7,073 bases of DNA from an uncultured Clostridia bacterium. GTDB lineage: Bacteria; Bacillota; Clostridia; Oscillospirales; CAG-272. The notes beneath the pieces were generated by a model, which saw only the letters and a program-made list of their open reading frames with translations, did no database searches and was not told the DNA's origin. Below are positions 1-5,446 of the stretch, in pieces. Where the stretch lies: NCBI GenBank assembly GCA_904501865.1, contig CAJGCF010000070.1, forward strand, positions 1 to 7,073, written 5' to 3'. The position numbers and the translations under genes are program-made. Within the stretch, counting starts at the first letter, position 1, and every line of letters begins with the position of its first letter.

Positions 1-125
1 AAAGAAAAAACAAAGATACAGTAAGGAACAAAAATCATACAAAATAACAATATCAAAATAGGCCAAGTGAAATATTGCCAACGTATTTTGTCGCCATTTA
101 TTTCACGGAGATGTTTTTTCTTCAT
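1..125 (-). CDS. N-terminus of an unidentified membrane protein (partial, runs off left edge)
   Basis: Seen: on the minus strand an ATG at 125-123 opens a frame that stays open to base 1 (41 full codons). It begins MKKKHLREINGDKIRW and continues with a strongly hydrophobic stretch from about residue 19 to the edge, so a basic cytosolic N-terminus followed by a membrane helix or signal anchor is likely. An AAAGGAG ribosome binding site lies at 140-134, 8 nt before the ATG and inside the end of the upstream gene. The ATG overlaps that gene's TGA stop as ATGA, which suggests translational coupling and a shared transcript. The gene has no visible promoter of its own. The family cannot be named from this fragment, and the frame could still close just beyond the edge. 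The gene call rests on the ribosome binding site, the overlap and the codon-by-codon open frame. Confidence 0.6.
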   Translation of the reverse strand, partial: MKKKHLREINGDKIRWQYFTWPILILLFCMIFVPYCIFVFS

Positions 126-469
126 TTGATGTTCTCCTTTGCCGTGTTAATCGAAGCAATCAAAATTCTTTTCACCTCAACACACCTATCCAAAATCGTT
201 TTGTCGTAATAACATCCGCTTTCAATCAAAAGCTCAAGCCAATATTCTGTTTCGGAGCATTCCTTGAGGGCAATATGTAACTTTGCCACAAAGTCCGCCT
301 TGCCGTGTGCGTAAAACGCCTCTCGAATGTTCGCACCGATGCTCGTTCCTGAACGCAGAAACTGATTGATCAGCGCGCTTTCGCACCTCGCTTCTCGTAG
401 CACCTTGCAAGCGCGAATAACCTCTAATGCAAACGCTTTCGACTTTATCATCAAAGGACTTTCAGACAT
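122..469 (-). CDS. Four-helix-bundle protein, 23S rRNA IVP / S23 family
   Basis: A 115-residue protein, the usual length for this family. The recognisable core is RSGTSIGANIREA at about residues 39-51, followed by KLHIALKECSETEYWLELL at about 63-81; both are the conserved blocks of the IVP/S23 (TIGR02436-type) four-helix bundle. Family knowledge: these small helical proteins are encoded in some 23S rRNA intervening sequences and also as free-standing genes. The Avd accessory protein of diversity-generating retroelements has the same fold. The free-standing members have no settled function; nucleic-acid binding is suspected. This copy is free-standing: no rRNA sequence surrounds it. The ATG at 469 has GGAGG at 482-478, 8 nt away, and a good promoter further upstream. 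The next gene on the minus strand starts inside its stop codon, so the two are probably co-expressed. Family assignment is firm; the role is unknown. Confidence 0.88.
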   Translation of the reverse strand: MSESPLMIKSKAFALEVIRACKVLREARCESALINQFLRSGTSIGANIREAFYAHGKADFVAKLHIALKECSETEYWLELLIESGCYYDKTILDRCVEVKRILIASINTAKENIK

Positions 470-498
470 ATTACATACCTCCTTTTTGACTTTATTCC

Positions 499-527
499 AT
501 TATACCATAAAACCTATTACTTTTCAA
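499..527 (-). promoter_or_regulatory. Sigma-A type promoter of the four-helix-bundle gene
   Basis: On the minus strand TTGAAA (527-522) is followed after exactly 17 bp by TATAAT (504-499), with an extended TGG just before the -10. Transcription would start near 492, giving a short leader with the GGAGG at 482-478. The -35 box sits at the edge of the repeat-rich segment that begins at about 521. Confidence 0.75.
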
Positions 528-644
528 CCTAAAATGAAGATTTTGCGCAGCAAAATCAACCTCACCTCTTCACTATTCACTATTACTTCTAACCTTGCCA
601 AATCCCCGAGTTAGTGAAAAGTGAAGAGTGAAAAGTGAAAAAGT
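521..644. repeat. Degenerate MITE-like palindromic repeat region
   Basis: Non-coding DNA made of nested repeats. A perfect 8-bp hairpin with a 3-nt loop lies at 539-546/550-557 (GATTTTGC and its complement). A 17-bp inverted repeat with one mismatch lies at 566-582 and 612-628. Its right arm is part of four direct heptamers AGTGAAR at 613-640; its left arm holds two TTCACTA copies at 569-582. This kind of inverted heptamer array with a small internal hairpin resembles miniature inverted-repeat elements dispersed in clostridial genomes. There is no transposase, and I cannot define clean termini or target-site duplications, so the outer limits are approximate. Confidence 0.5.
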
Positions 645-674
645 AAATCCCCAAGGACAAGTCCTCGGGGATTT
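645..674 (-). terminator. Intrinsic terminator of tRNA-Gln
   Basis: On the minus strand 674-661 pairs with 658-645 across a 2-nt centre: 14 pairs including one G-U wobble. The sequence then runs ACTTTTTC. The last A of the tRNA CCA end (674) is the first base of the stem, so the terminator abuts the tRNA with no trailer. The T-tract is only five bases after an AC interruption, so strength may be moderate. Confidence 0.7.
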
Positions 675-748
675 GGCTGGGATGGCCAGATTTGAACTGA
701 CGAATGCTAGAGTCAAAGTCTAGTGCCTTACCGCTTGGCGACATCCCA
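674..748 (-). tRNA. tRNA-Gln (anticodon UUG)
   Basis: The minus strand folds into a complete 75-nt cloverleaf. The acceptor stem is TGGGATG (748-742) with CATCCCA (684-678), discriminator G at 677, and the CCA end encoded at 676-674. The D stem is GCC/GGC. The anticodon stem CTAGA/TCTAG encloses the loop CTTTGAC, placing anticodon TTG at 716-714. The T arm is GTCAG, TTCAAAT, CTGGC with one G-U pair. UUG reads CAA (and CAG by wobble), so this is glutamine; in most Firmicutes it is charged via Glu-tRNA(Gln) and GatCAB. It has its own promoter upstream and a terminator at its 3' end, so it is a single-gene unit. Confidence 0.97.
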
Positions 749-773
749 ATATTATCTTTTTCTCAACTATGGT

Positions 774-803
774 ATTATACCACACGAGAGGCTGTGGTGT
801 CAA
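774..803 (-). promoter_or_regulatory. Promoter of tRNA-Gln
   Basis: On the minus strand TTGACA (803-798) and TATAAT (779-774) are separated by 18 bp, with an extended TGG before the -10. Both hexamers match the sigma-A consensus exactly. The start would be near 767, giving about 19 nt of 5' leader before the tRNA. The -10 is embedded in a small palindrome, TGGTAT/ATACCA, at 770-782. Confidence 0.85.
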
Positions 804-910
804 GACCTTTTTGGCAATTTCGGGCAGAATTAATTTGATTCAAGCGTGGCGCGCATAAAAAATGTTTAAATAAGTCAAAAAAAGTCGGTGGTAATTGTTT
901 ATCTTGCATA

Positions 911-939
911 TTGACAAACCGAAAGGGGAGGAATATAAT
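911..939 (+). promoter_or_regulatory. Consensus sigma-A promoter of the antiporter
   Basis: TTGACA at 911-916, a 17-bp spacer, and TATAAT at 934-939 match the consensus at every position. The expected start near 946 gives a leader of about 55 nt before the ATG at 1002. The leader contains only a short TCGGA/TCCGA hairpin (966-978). The segment between this promoter and the divergent tRNA promoter (804-910) shows nothing else I can name. Confidence 0.85.
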
Positions 940-1001
940 AACAAGGTACATATTTTTTGGGGGCCTCGGAGCCTCCGATTTACATAGGAGATGATTTTGT
1001 T

Positions 1002-2333
1002 ATGGATCACGTTCAGATTCTTTTGAGCATTTCAATGTGTGCTCTTTCGGGACTTCTTATGTCTCGCGTGTGCAAGCTTTTAAAGCTCCCCGCGGTCACT
1101 GGATATCTTATCGCGGGTATTCTTATAGGTTGCTTCTGTCTTGGACGTATAACTCTCCCTGGAGATTATCACCTCGGCTTTGGCGCGTCGGATTTCTCCG
1201 ATATCGAGGGGCTCGGGATAGTTTGCGAGATAGCGCTCGGATTTATCGCCTTTTCTATCGGCAGTGAGTTTAAGCTATCCGACCTTAAAAAGACGGGCAA
1301 GCAGGCGACTGTTATAGGAGTTCTTCAGGCATTGGCTACAAGCGCGGTTTGCGTGGCGGTCCTGTGGGCACTTCACTATATTTTACTGTCGGCTACGGGA
1401 ACGGATTATTTGCCTATTCCTGCCGTGCTTATCCTTTCGGCTATCGCGACGGCAACGGCTCCCGCGGCCACTTTGATGGTCGTAAGGCAGTACAAGGCAA
1501 AGGGTCCGCTTACAGATCTGCTTTTGCCCATAGTTGCCCTTGATGACGCGGTGGGACTTGTGGTGTTTGCTATAATGTTTGGTATTGCAAAGGCGGTGCA
1601 GGGCGGAGCTATGAACCCAATCTCAATAATAGTTGAGCCTTTGGTGGAGATATTTGCCTCCCTCATACTTGGAGCGTTGCTTGGATTTGTTCTTTCAAAG
1701 CTTGAAAAGCTTTTCCACTCCAACAGCAACCGTCTCAGTCTTGTTATTACCTTCGTTTTCGCAGCCGTGGCACTCACACAGCTTAAAAATCTGCATATAG
1801 GAGAGGTTCACATAGGATTTTCCTCGCTTCTTACGTGCATGATGTGTGGAACTATCTTCTGCAACGTATGCGAGTGCTCCGACGAGATGATGTCAAGGGC
1901 TGACGGTTGGACAAAGCCTTTGTTGATTCTTTTCTTTGTCATAAGCGGCGCAGAGCTTGACCTCGGCGTATTCAAGCAGCCCATATTTGTGCTTATCGGC
2001 GTGATATACATAATCGCGCGTTGCCTTGGAAAGTATTTCGGCGCTATGTCGTCGGCAAAGCTTGTGAAATGTGACGACCATATAGTCAAGTATCTTGGAA
2101 TTACCCTGTTCCCGCAGGCAGGCGTTGCCTTGGGAATGGTAAGCACAGTGAGCGCGGACGGAATGATATCGGTGGATATTGCTGCTGTCGTACGCTTCGT
2201 TATACTGTTCGCGGTGCTCGTTTACGAGATATTCGGCCCCGTGTTTACCAAGTGGGCGCTGACGAAGGCGGGAGATATCACCGAAAAGCCCAAGGATCTT
2301 ACCCGAAGAATAAAAAACAGTGAGAAAATTTAA
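1002..2333 (+). CDS. CPA2-type cation:proton antiporter (Na+/H+ exchanger family)
   Basis: An integral membrane antiporter of 443 residues expected to exchange Na+ or K+ for H+ across the cytoplasmic membrane. The sequence is a run of hydrophobic helices typical of the Na_H_Exchanger fold. A TATAPAATLMVV stretch at about 150-161 precedes the paired acidic motif ALDDAVG (Asp181-Asp182), the ion-binding pair of DD-type, usually electrogenic, antiporters such as NapA. Later come ARCLGKYFG (about 339-347) with the basic residues expected in the helix facing that site, and the conserved PQAGVALGM (about 371-379). It ends with a short basic tail and lacks the C-terminal TrkA-N/RCK domain of KefB/KefC. 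I chose ATG 1002, with AGGAG at 986-990, over an in-frame TTG at 957 that has no ribosome binding site. The cation cannot be told from sequence. No terminator separates it from spoIIR. Confidence 0.88.
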   Translation: MDHVQILLSISMCALSGLLMSRVCKLLKLPAVTGYLIAGILIGCFCLGRITLPGDYHLGFGASDFSDIEGLGIVCEIALGFIAFSIGSEFKLSDLKKTGKQATVIGVLQALATSAVCVAVLWALHYILLSATGTDYLPIPAVLILSAIATATAPAATLMVVRQYKAKGPLTDLLLPIVALDDAVGLVVFAIMFGIAKAVQGGAMNPISIIVEPLVEIFASLILGALLGFVLSKLEKLFHSNSNRLSLVITFVFAAVALTQLKNLHIGEVHIGFSSLLTCMMCGTIFCNVCECSDEMMSRADGWTKPLLILFFVISGAELDLGVFKQPIFVLIGVIYIIARCLGKYFGAMSSAKLVKCDDHIVKYLGITLFPQAGVALGMVSTVSADGMISVDIAAVVRFVILFAVLVYEIFGPVFTKWALTKAGDITEKPKDLTRRIKNSEKI

Positions 2334-2345
2334 TTATTTGTGAAT

Positions 2346-2416
2346 GAATAAGCCATTGTGTGACAATAATCCTTTTATTACTATCAAGAAAGGATTATTC
2401 ATACAATGGCTTATTC
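2346..2416 (+). promoter_or_regulatory. Long RNA hairpin masking the spoIIR ribosome binding site and start codon
   Basis: The left arm 2346-2375 pairs with the right arm 2389-2416: 28 base pairs including one G-U (2360/2402), a 2-nt bulge at 2364-2365, and a 13-nt loop (2376-2388). The right arm contains AAAGGA (2389-2394), the ATG of spoIIR (2406-2408) and its codons 2-4. Neither side carries a T-tract, so it is not an ordinary terminator. In any transcript that starts upstream, such as antiporter read-through, spoIIR initiation should be blocked. A transcript starting within or after the left arm would be free. The structure is seen in the sequence; the regulatory effect is inferred. Confidence 0.7.
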
Positions 2417-3029
2417 TAAAAAATTACTTATCTGTACTCTTATAATTCTTGCTTTGGCAATGTTTTCGGGATTGTTTCCCGTGCACGGAGAGAGCGAGAT
2501 ATACGACACGGTAGTCAGGTTACACGTATTGGCAAACTCGGATAGCGAGGAGGACCAGGCACTCAAGCTCAAGGTGCGTGACGAGATAATCAAGGTGGTC
2601 TCCCCCGCAGTTGAGAATTGTAGCTCGCAGGACGAGGCGATAGCAAGTATAAACGCGATCATGGGAGATATTCAAAGCAGAGCCGAGCAGGTCGTAAAAA
2701 ATGAGGGCTATGATTATGGCGTGAGCGTTGAGATGGATAGGGAGCACTATCCCACAAGGACCTACGATAGCTGTGCATTCCCCGAGGGAGAGTACGTTTC
2801 TCTCAAGGTGTGCATAGGAGATGCCGAGGGGAAGAATTGGTGGTGCTGTCTGTTCCCGCCGCTCTGTTTGTCTGCCGCGAGTGCTGGCGATGCCGAGAGC
2901 AATGAGGAGGCATTTATATCCGTGGGACTGAGCTCGGATCAGTACAAGATAATCACTGAGACGGACAATCCTAAATACAAGATAAGATTCAAGATACTTG
3001 AGACATTTGGTAGCTTGTTTGGAAAATAA
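2406..3029 (+). CDS. spoIIR: Stage II sporulation protein R
   Basis: SpoIIR is made in the forespore under sigma-F, secreted into the intermembrane space, and triggers SpoIIGA to cleave pro-sigma-E in the mother cell. This 207-residue protein has a signal peptide or anchor at about residues 5-28, then the family hallmarks VVRLHVLANSDSEEDQALK at about 36-54 and KVRDEI just after. The second conserved block, YPTRTY...FPEGEY...GKNWWCCLFPPLC, spans about 115-154. The C-terminus is a short polar tail with no added domain. Start: ATG 2406 with AAGAAAGGA ending at 2394, 11 nt away, rather distant, and both lie in the right arm of the long hairpin. I could not find a convincing sigma-F promoter. The gene lies 72 nt behind the antiporter on the same strand and ends at a strong terminator. 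Identification is firm. Confidence 0.96.
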   Translation: MAYSKKLLICTLIILALAMFSGLFPVHGESEIYDTVVRLHVLANSDSEEDQALKLKVRDEIIKVVSPAVENCSSQDEAIASINAIMGDIQSRAEQVVKNEGYDYGVSVEMDREHYPTRTYDSCAFPEGEYVSLKVCIGDAEGKNWWCCLFPPLCLSAASAGDAESNEEAFISVGLSSDQYKIITETDNPKYKIRFKILETFGSLFGK

Positions 3030-3060
3030 AAGTGCGGGATCGCAGGATCCCGCACTTTTT
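3028..3060. terminator. Bidirectional intrinsic terminator between convergent genes
   Basis: AGTGCGGGATC (3031-3041) pairs perfectly with its complement at 3046-3056 around a 4-nt loop. A T-run follows on the plus strand (3056-3060), and the minus strand reads TTTTATTTT after the stem. It starts at the spoIIR stop codon and lies 2 nt past the stop of the minus-strand gene at 3062, so it should end both transcripts. Confidence 0.92.
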
Positions 3061-3061
3061 G

Positions 3062-3475
3062 TTAAAACAAGCTTACGGTATGGTTTACACTCTGTACACA
3101 TGCTATTACGTTTGCCGCAATTATTGAGGAAAATATCAAAAAATTCACTCCGTCTGCCTTTATATTGTCCCGATAGCCTCTGAATGCGAGAGCGGGGGAC
3201 AGAGACACGAGCTCGAAGAATTCCTTTATTCTTTTGACGAGCACTTTGAAGGGTGTATCAAGTAATCCTCCGATCATACACGCAAGGTGGAACATAGATC
3301 CTAAAATAAGACCTAAGGATCTTGCCGTAGCTTTGTCAAGTGCGCTAAGCTGCGAATTCCACAAGCTCATAAACAGATATACGACGAACCAGGACACAAA
3401 CGGTATTCCGATAAGCAGGGCTACCGACAGTACAAGCCCTTTGTAAGGATTGTAGTTTTTAAAATCGTGCTCCAT
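3062..3475 (-). CDS. Unidentified small membrane protein (137 aa)
   Basis: I do not recognise a family. The 137-residue product has about three hydrophobic segments: residues 13-36, 53-72 and 111-129. A loop of about 38 residues (73-110) between the last two carries basic and aromatic residues (KRIKEFFELV, AFRGYRDN). A cytoplasmic-membrane location is likely. The ATG at 3475 is preceded on the minus strand by AAGGGA (3486-3481) with 5 nt spacing and by a good promoter at 3515-3543. The gene is a single-gene unit: convergent with spoIIR, sharing its terminator, and divergent from the small membrane-protein gene at 3658. Gene reality is supported by the promoter, ribosome binding site and terminator all fitting its limits. 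No catalytic motif is visible. Confidence 0.8.
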   Translation of the reverse strand: MEHDFKNYNPYKGLVLSVALLIGIPFVSWFVVYLFMSLWNSQLSALDKATARSLGLILGSMFHLACMIGGLLDTPFKVLVKRIKEFFELVSLSPALAFRGYRDNIKADGVNFLIFSSIIAANVIACVQSVNHTVSLF

Positions 3476-3514
3476 AACTTTCCCTTCTTCTGTAAGTTTT
3501 GTCTCAATATCAAA

Positions 3515-3543
3515 ATTCTATCACAAAAGTGCTTTTTTGTCAA
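3515..3543 (-). promoter_or_regulatory. Sigma-A promoter of the 137-aa membrane protein gene
   Basis: On the minus strand TTGACA (3543-3538) and TAGAAT (3520-3515) are separated by 17 bp. The start near 3508 gives a leader of about 33 nt. The spacer holds a small palindrome (AAAAGTGCTTTT, 3524-3536 region), which may be chance or an operator. Confidence 0.8.
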
Positions 3544-3588
3544 GGCAGCATTTCTCCAAAAAGAGGTTTTCTCTTATATGTCAGCTTG

Positions 3589-3617
3589 TTGACATTTTCG
3601 GCAGAATGTATTATAAT
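3589..3617 (+). promoter_or_regulatory. Consensus sigma-A promoter of the 110-aa membrane protein gene
   Basis: TTGACA at 3589-3594, a 17-bp spacer, and TATAAT at 3612-3617 match the consensus exactly. The start near 3624 lies well after an upstream in-frame ATG at 3499 and so supports the internal start at 3658. Confidence 0.87.
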
Positions 3618-3657
3618 AGGGGTAGAGAGTATTGATCTTAAGAAGGGAAGTGTTATT

Positions 3658-3990
3658 ATGGCAAAGAAAAAGATGAAGAAAAGCACGAGAAACGTTTTCA
3701 AAATACTTATAAGTATAATCTATATCATCTGGGGCATTTATGCGCCTGTGCAGGCGTTTCAGGCTGTTATTGCCCTTAACGTAGGAGCAATTATATCGGC
3801 GGCAGTCGGAATCCTAACGCTGCTTGCGGGTATTTTTGGACTTTTTGGTTTAAAAAAGGAAAAATGCAGGATATTCGGAATAATAATCTTCCTGTTCTCA
3901 CTTATAGGAGCGGTGGTCGCGTTGCCTACTATCAACGTAAGCTCTATAATCACGGCTATCCTCGCATGGTTGTTCATTATCTGTCTTTAA
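3658..3990 (+). CDS. Unidentified small four-helix membrane protein (110 aa)
   Basis: The product begins with a very basic tail (MAKKKMKKSTR) followed by about four hydrophobic segments: residues 13-32, 42-64, 71-88 and 92-109. It ends inside the last helix. The lysine-rich N-terminus suggests that end stays in the cytoplasm, and four helices would leave the C-terminus there too. I cannot name a family and see no catalytic residues. The reading frame is open from an ATG at 3499, but the promoter at 3589-3617 places the transcript start near 3624. ATG 3658, with AAGGGA at 3643-3648 about 9 nt away, is therefore the start. The gene is monocistronic between its own promoter and a strong terminator. 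The consensus promoter suggests it is well expressed. Confidence 0.8.
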   Translation: MAKKKMKKSTRNVFKILISIIYIIWGIYAPVQAFQAVIALNVGAIISAAVGILTLLAGIFGLFGLKKEKCRIFGIIIFLFSLIGAVVALPTINVSSIITAILAWLFIICL

Positions 3991-3996
3991 TAAGAC

Positions 3997-4030
3997 GCGA
4001 GCCGTCACTTTTTGTGAACGGCTCGCTTTT
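3997..4030 (+). terminator. Intrinsic terminator after the 110-aa membrane protein gene
   Basis: GCGAGCCGT (3997-4005) pairs with ACGGCTCGC (4018-4026), with a further partial TCAC/GTGA pairing in the loop and a T-run at 4027-4030. It lies 6 nt after the stop codon and insulates the downstream operon. Confidence 0.9.
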
Positions 4031-4044
4031 GTTATTATAACACA

Positions 4045-4073
4045 TTGACACGCGACAATTTTTGTGTTAAAAT
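4045..4073 (+). promoter_or_regulatory. Promoter of the U32 protein-uppP-RNase M5-like operon
   Basis: TTGACA at 4045-4050, a 17-bp spacer, and TAAAAT at 4068-4073 with an extended TGT before the -10. The start near 4080 falls after the first in-frame ATG (4077), which argues for the downstream start at 4131. Confidence 0.8.
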
Positions 4074-4130
4074 AAAATGTGTATGTGTGTCTTTTTGGCG
4101 CACAAGATTTTGAAGAAACAGGATTTAGAT

Positions 4131-5429
4131 ATGAGTATAAGATCTTTTGAAATAAAGCGCCCCGAGCTTCTCTCTCCCGCGGGAAATTTTGAAAAGCTCC
4201 GTGCGGCTCTTTTATACGGCGCGGACGCGGTATATTGCGCCGGACAGAGCTTTGGAATGAGATCGGCGGCGGATAACTTTACTGTAGAGGAGCTTTACGA
4301 GGCGGTAAAATATACGCATGATAGAGGGAAGAAATTATATCTTACTCTAAACACCATGCCACACGGTGACGAATATGAGGACTTGAAGAAATTTTTGCGC
4401 GATATAGCAGACGCGCAGATAGACGCGTTTATAGTCGCGGATCTCGGAGTTATGACGCTTGTTAAGGAGCTTTTGCCCGATGCTGAGATACACGTATCAA
4501 CTCAGGCAAGCATAGTCTCTCCCGAGGCGGCTCTTGCTTACGTTGCTCTTGGCGCAAAAAGGCTGGTGCTCGCAAGAGAGCTGTGCTTTGAGGAGATCCG
4601 CGCTATTAGAGAGCGCCTGCCCGACGACGTCGAGCTTGAGGCGTTCATTCACGGCTCCATGTGCGTGTCATATAGCGGTAGGTGTATGCTTTCCAATATG
4701 ATGACGGGACGGGACGCTAATCGCGGCAGATGTACTCAGCCTTGCAGGTGGAACTACATAGTATATGAAGAAAAGCGCCCTGATCTGCCTATTCCGATAG
4801 AACAGACAGAGCTTGGCACGTTTATTATGTCCTCAAAGGATATGTGCACGATCGAGCATATTCCCGAGCTTGTGGCGAGCGGAATAAACTCATTCAAAAT
4901 AGAGGGAAGAATGAAGAGCGCATACTACACAGCGGTAGTTACCAATGCGTACAGAATGGCTATTGATGCTTATTTTGCAGACCCCGAGGGGTACAGGTTT
5001 GATCCCGAGTGGCAACGTGAGCTTGAGAGTGTTTCGCACAGAGAGTACTGCACGGGATATTATCTCGACAATCCTATGGACAATGCTCAGCTTGGAACTC
5101 AGACGGGCTACATCAGGGATAAGGCATATTTCGCCACCGCAACAGATTATAATGATGTGGAGGCGGCAAAGCTTGCCGAGCGTAATGTCGAGATCGAAAA
5201 TAAAGACGGAAGGCTTTACAGATTTGTTCAGAGAAACAAGGTTAAAATAGGCGAGGTGGCAGAAATGATATCTCCGTCAAAGATAGGTAGAGCCTTCTCT
5301 GTAAATGAGATATATCTTCCCGACGGAAGCGAGGCAGAGTCTGCGCCTCATCCCTCTATGATATTCTGGTGCCGTGTGCCCTTTGAGGTCAAAGAGGGCG
5401 ATATTATGCGCGCGGGCGGAGATCAATAA
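4131..5429 (+). CDS. trhP: Peptidase U32-family protein, probable tRNA 5-hydroxyuridine synthesis protein TrhP
   Basis: Despite the name 'peptidase U32', members of this length (E. coli YegQ/TrhP, B. subtilis YrrO) are tied to prephenate-dependent hydroxylation of U34 in tRNA. The 432-residue protein opens with RPELLSPAGNFEKLRAALLYGADAVY (10-35). It carries the U32 signature EAFIHGSMCVSYSGRC (170-185), followed by RGRCTQPCRW (198-207). Cys178, Cys185, Cys201 and Cys239 have spacings like the four cysteines that hold the 4Fe-4S cluster in the related UbiU; cluster binding here is an inference. The C-terminal part has KIGEVAEMISP and the APHPSM motif of the long YegQ/YrrO group. ATG 4131 was chosen over ATG 4077 because the latter precedes the likely transcript start and has no ribosome binding site; AGGA lies 7 nt before 4131. 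It is first in an operon with uppP. Confidence 0.9.
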   Translation: MSIRSFEIKRPELLSPAGNFEKLRAALLYGADAVYCAGQSFGMRSAADNFTVEELYEAVKYTHDRGKKLYLTLNTMPHGDEYEDLKKFLRDIADAQIDAFIVADLGVMTLVKELLPDAEIHVSTQASIVSPEAALAYVALGAKRLVLARELCFEEIRAIRERLPDDVELEAFIHGSMCVSYSGRCMLSNMMTGRDANRGRCTQPCRWNYIVYEEKRPDLPIPIEQTELGTFIMSSKDMCTIEHIPELVASGINSFKIEGRMKSAYYTAVVTNAYRMAIDAYFADPEGYRFDPEWQRELESVSHREYCTGYYLDNPMDNAQLGTQTGYIRDKAYFATATDYNDVEAAKLAERNVEIENKDGRLYRFVQRNKVKIGEVAEMISPSKIGRAFSVNEIYLPDGSEAESAPHPSMIFWCRVPFEVKEGDIMRAGGDQ

Positions 5430-5446
5430 TCAATTTGGAGAAAAAT

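Noticed and set aside
122..469. Avd accessory gene of a diversity-generating retroelement
   Set aside because: The fold family is shared, but no reverse transcriptase, template repeat or variable repeat is visible; sequence beyond the left edge would decide.
366..614. 82-codon plus-strand frame
   Set aside because: It is antisense to the start of the IVP gene and then reads through the repeat region; its promoter and ribosome binding site are not visible.
613..640. Four AGTGAAR heptamers as a possible CRISPR or iteron array
   Set aside because: The units are 7 bp, directly joined and without spacers, and no cas or replication gene is present; a MITE-like repeat fits better.
940..1001. c-di-AMP or other riboswitch in the antiporter leader
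   Set aside because: The leader is only about 55 nt with one 5-bp hairpin at 966-978; that is too short for known ion-transport riboswitches.
957..1001. Upstream TTG start for the antiporter
   Set aside because: No ribosome binding site lies before the TTG, and the extra residues are not membrane-like; ATG 1002 has AGGAG upstream.
2336..2388. Sigma-F promoter for spoIIR
   Set aside because: One would be expected, and partial matches exist (GAATA at 2346, GTGACAATAA at 2360), but none has both elements at proper spacing.
2520..3101. 193-codon open frame on the minus strand opposite spoIIR
   Set aside because: It lies antisense to a clear spoIIR gene, runs across the bidirectional terminator, has no good ribosome binding site and resembles no family; it is a shadow frame.
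4077..4130. Upstream ATG start for the U32 protein
   Set aside because: It lies before the predicted transcript start near 4080, and the extra 18 residues do not resemble the family N-terminus.
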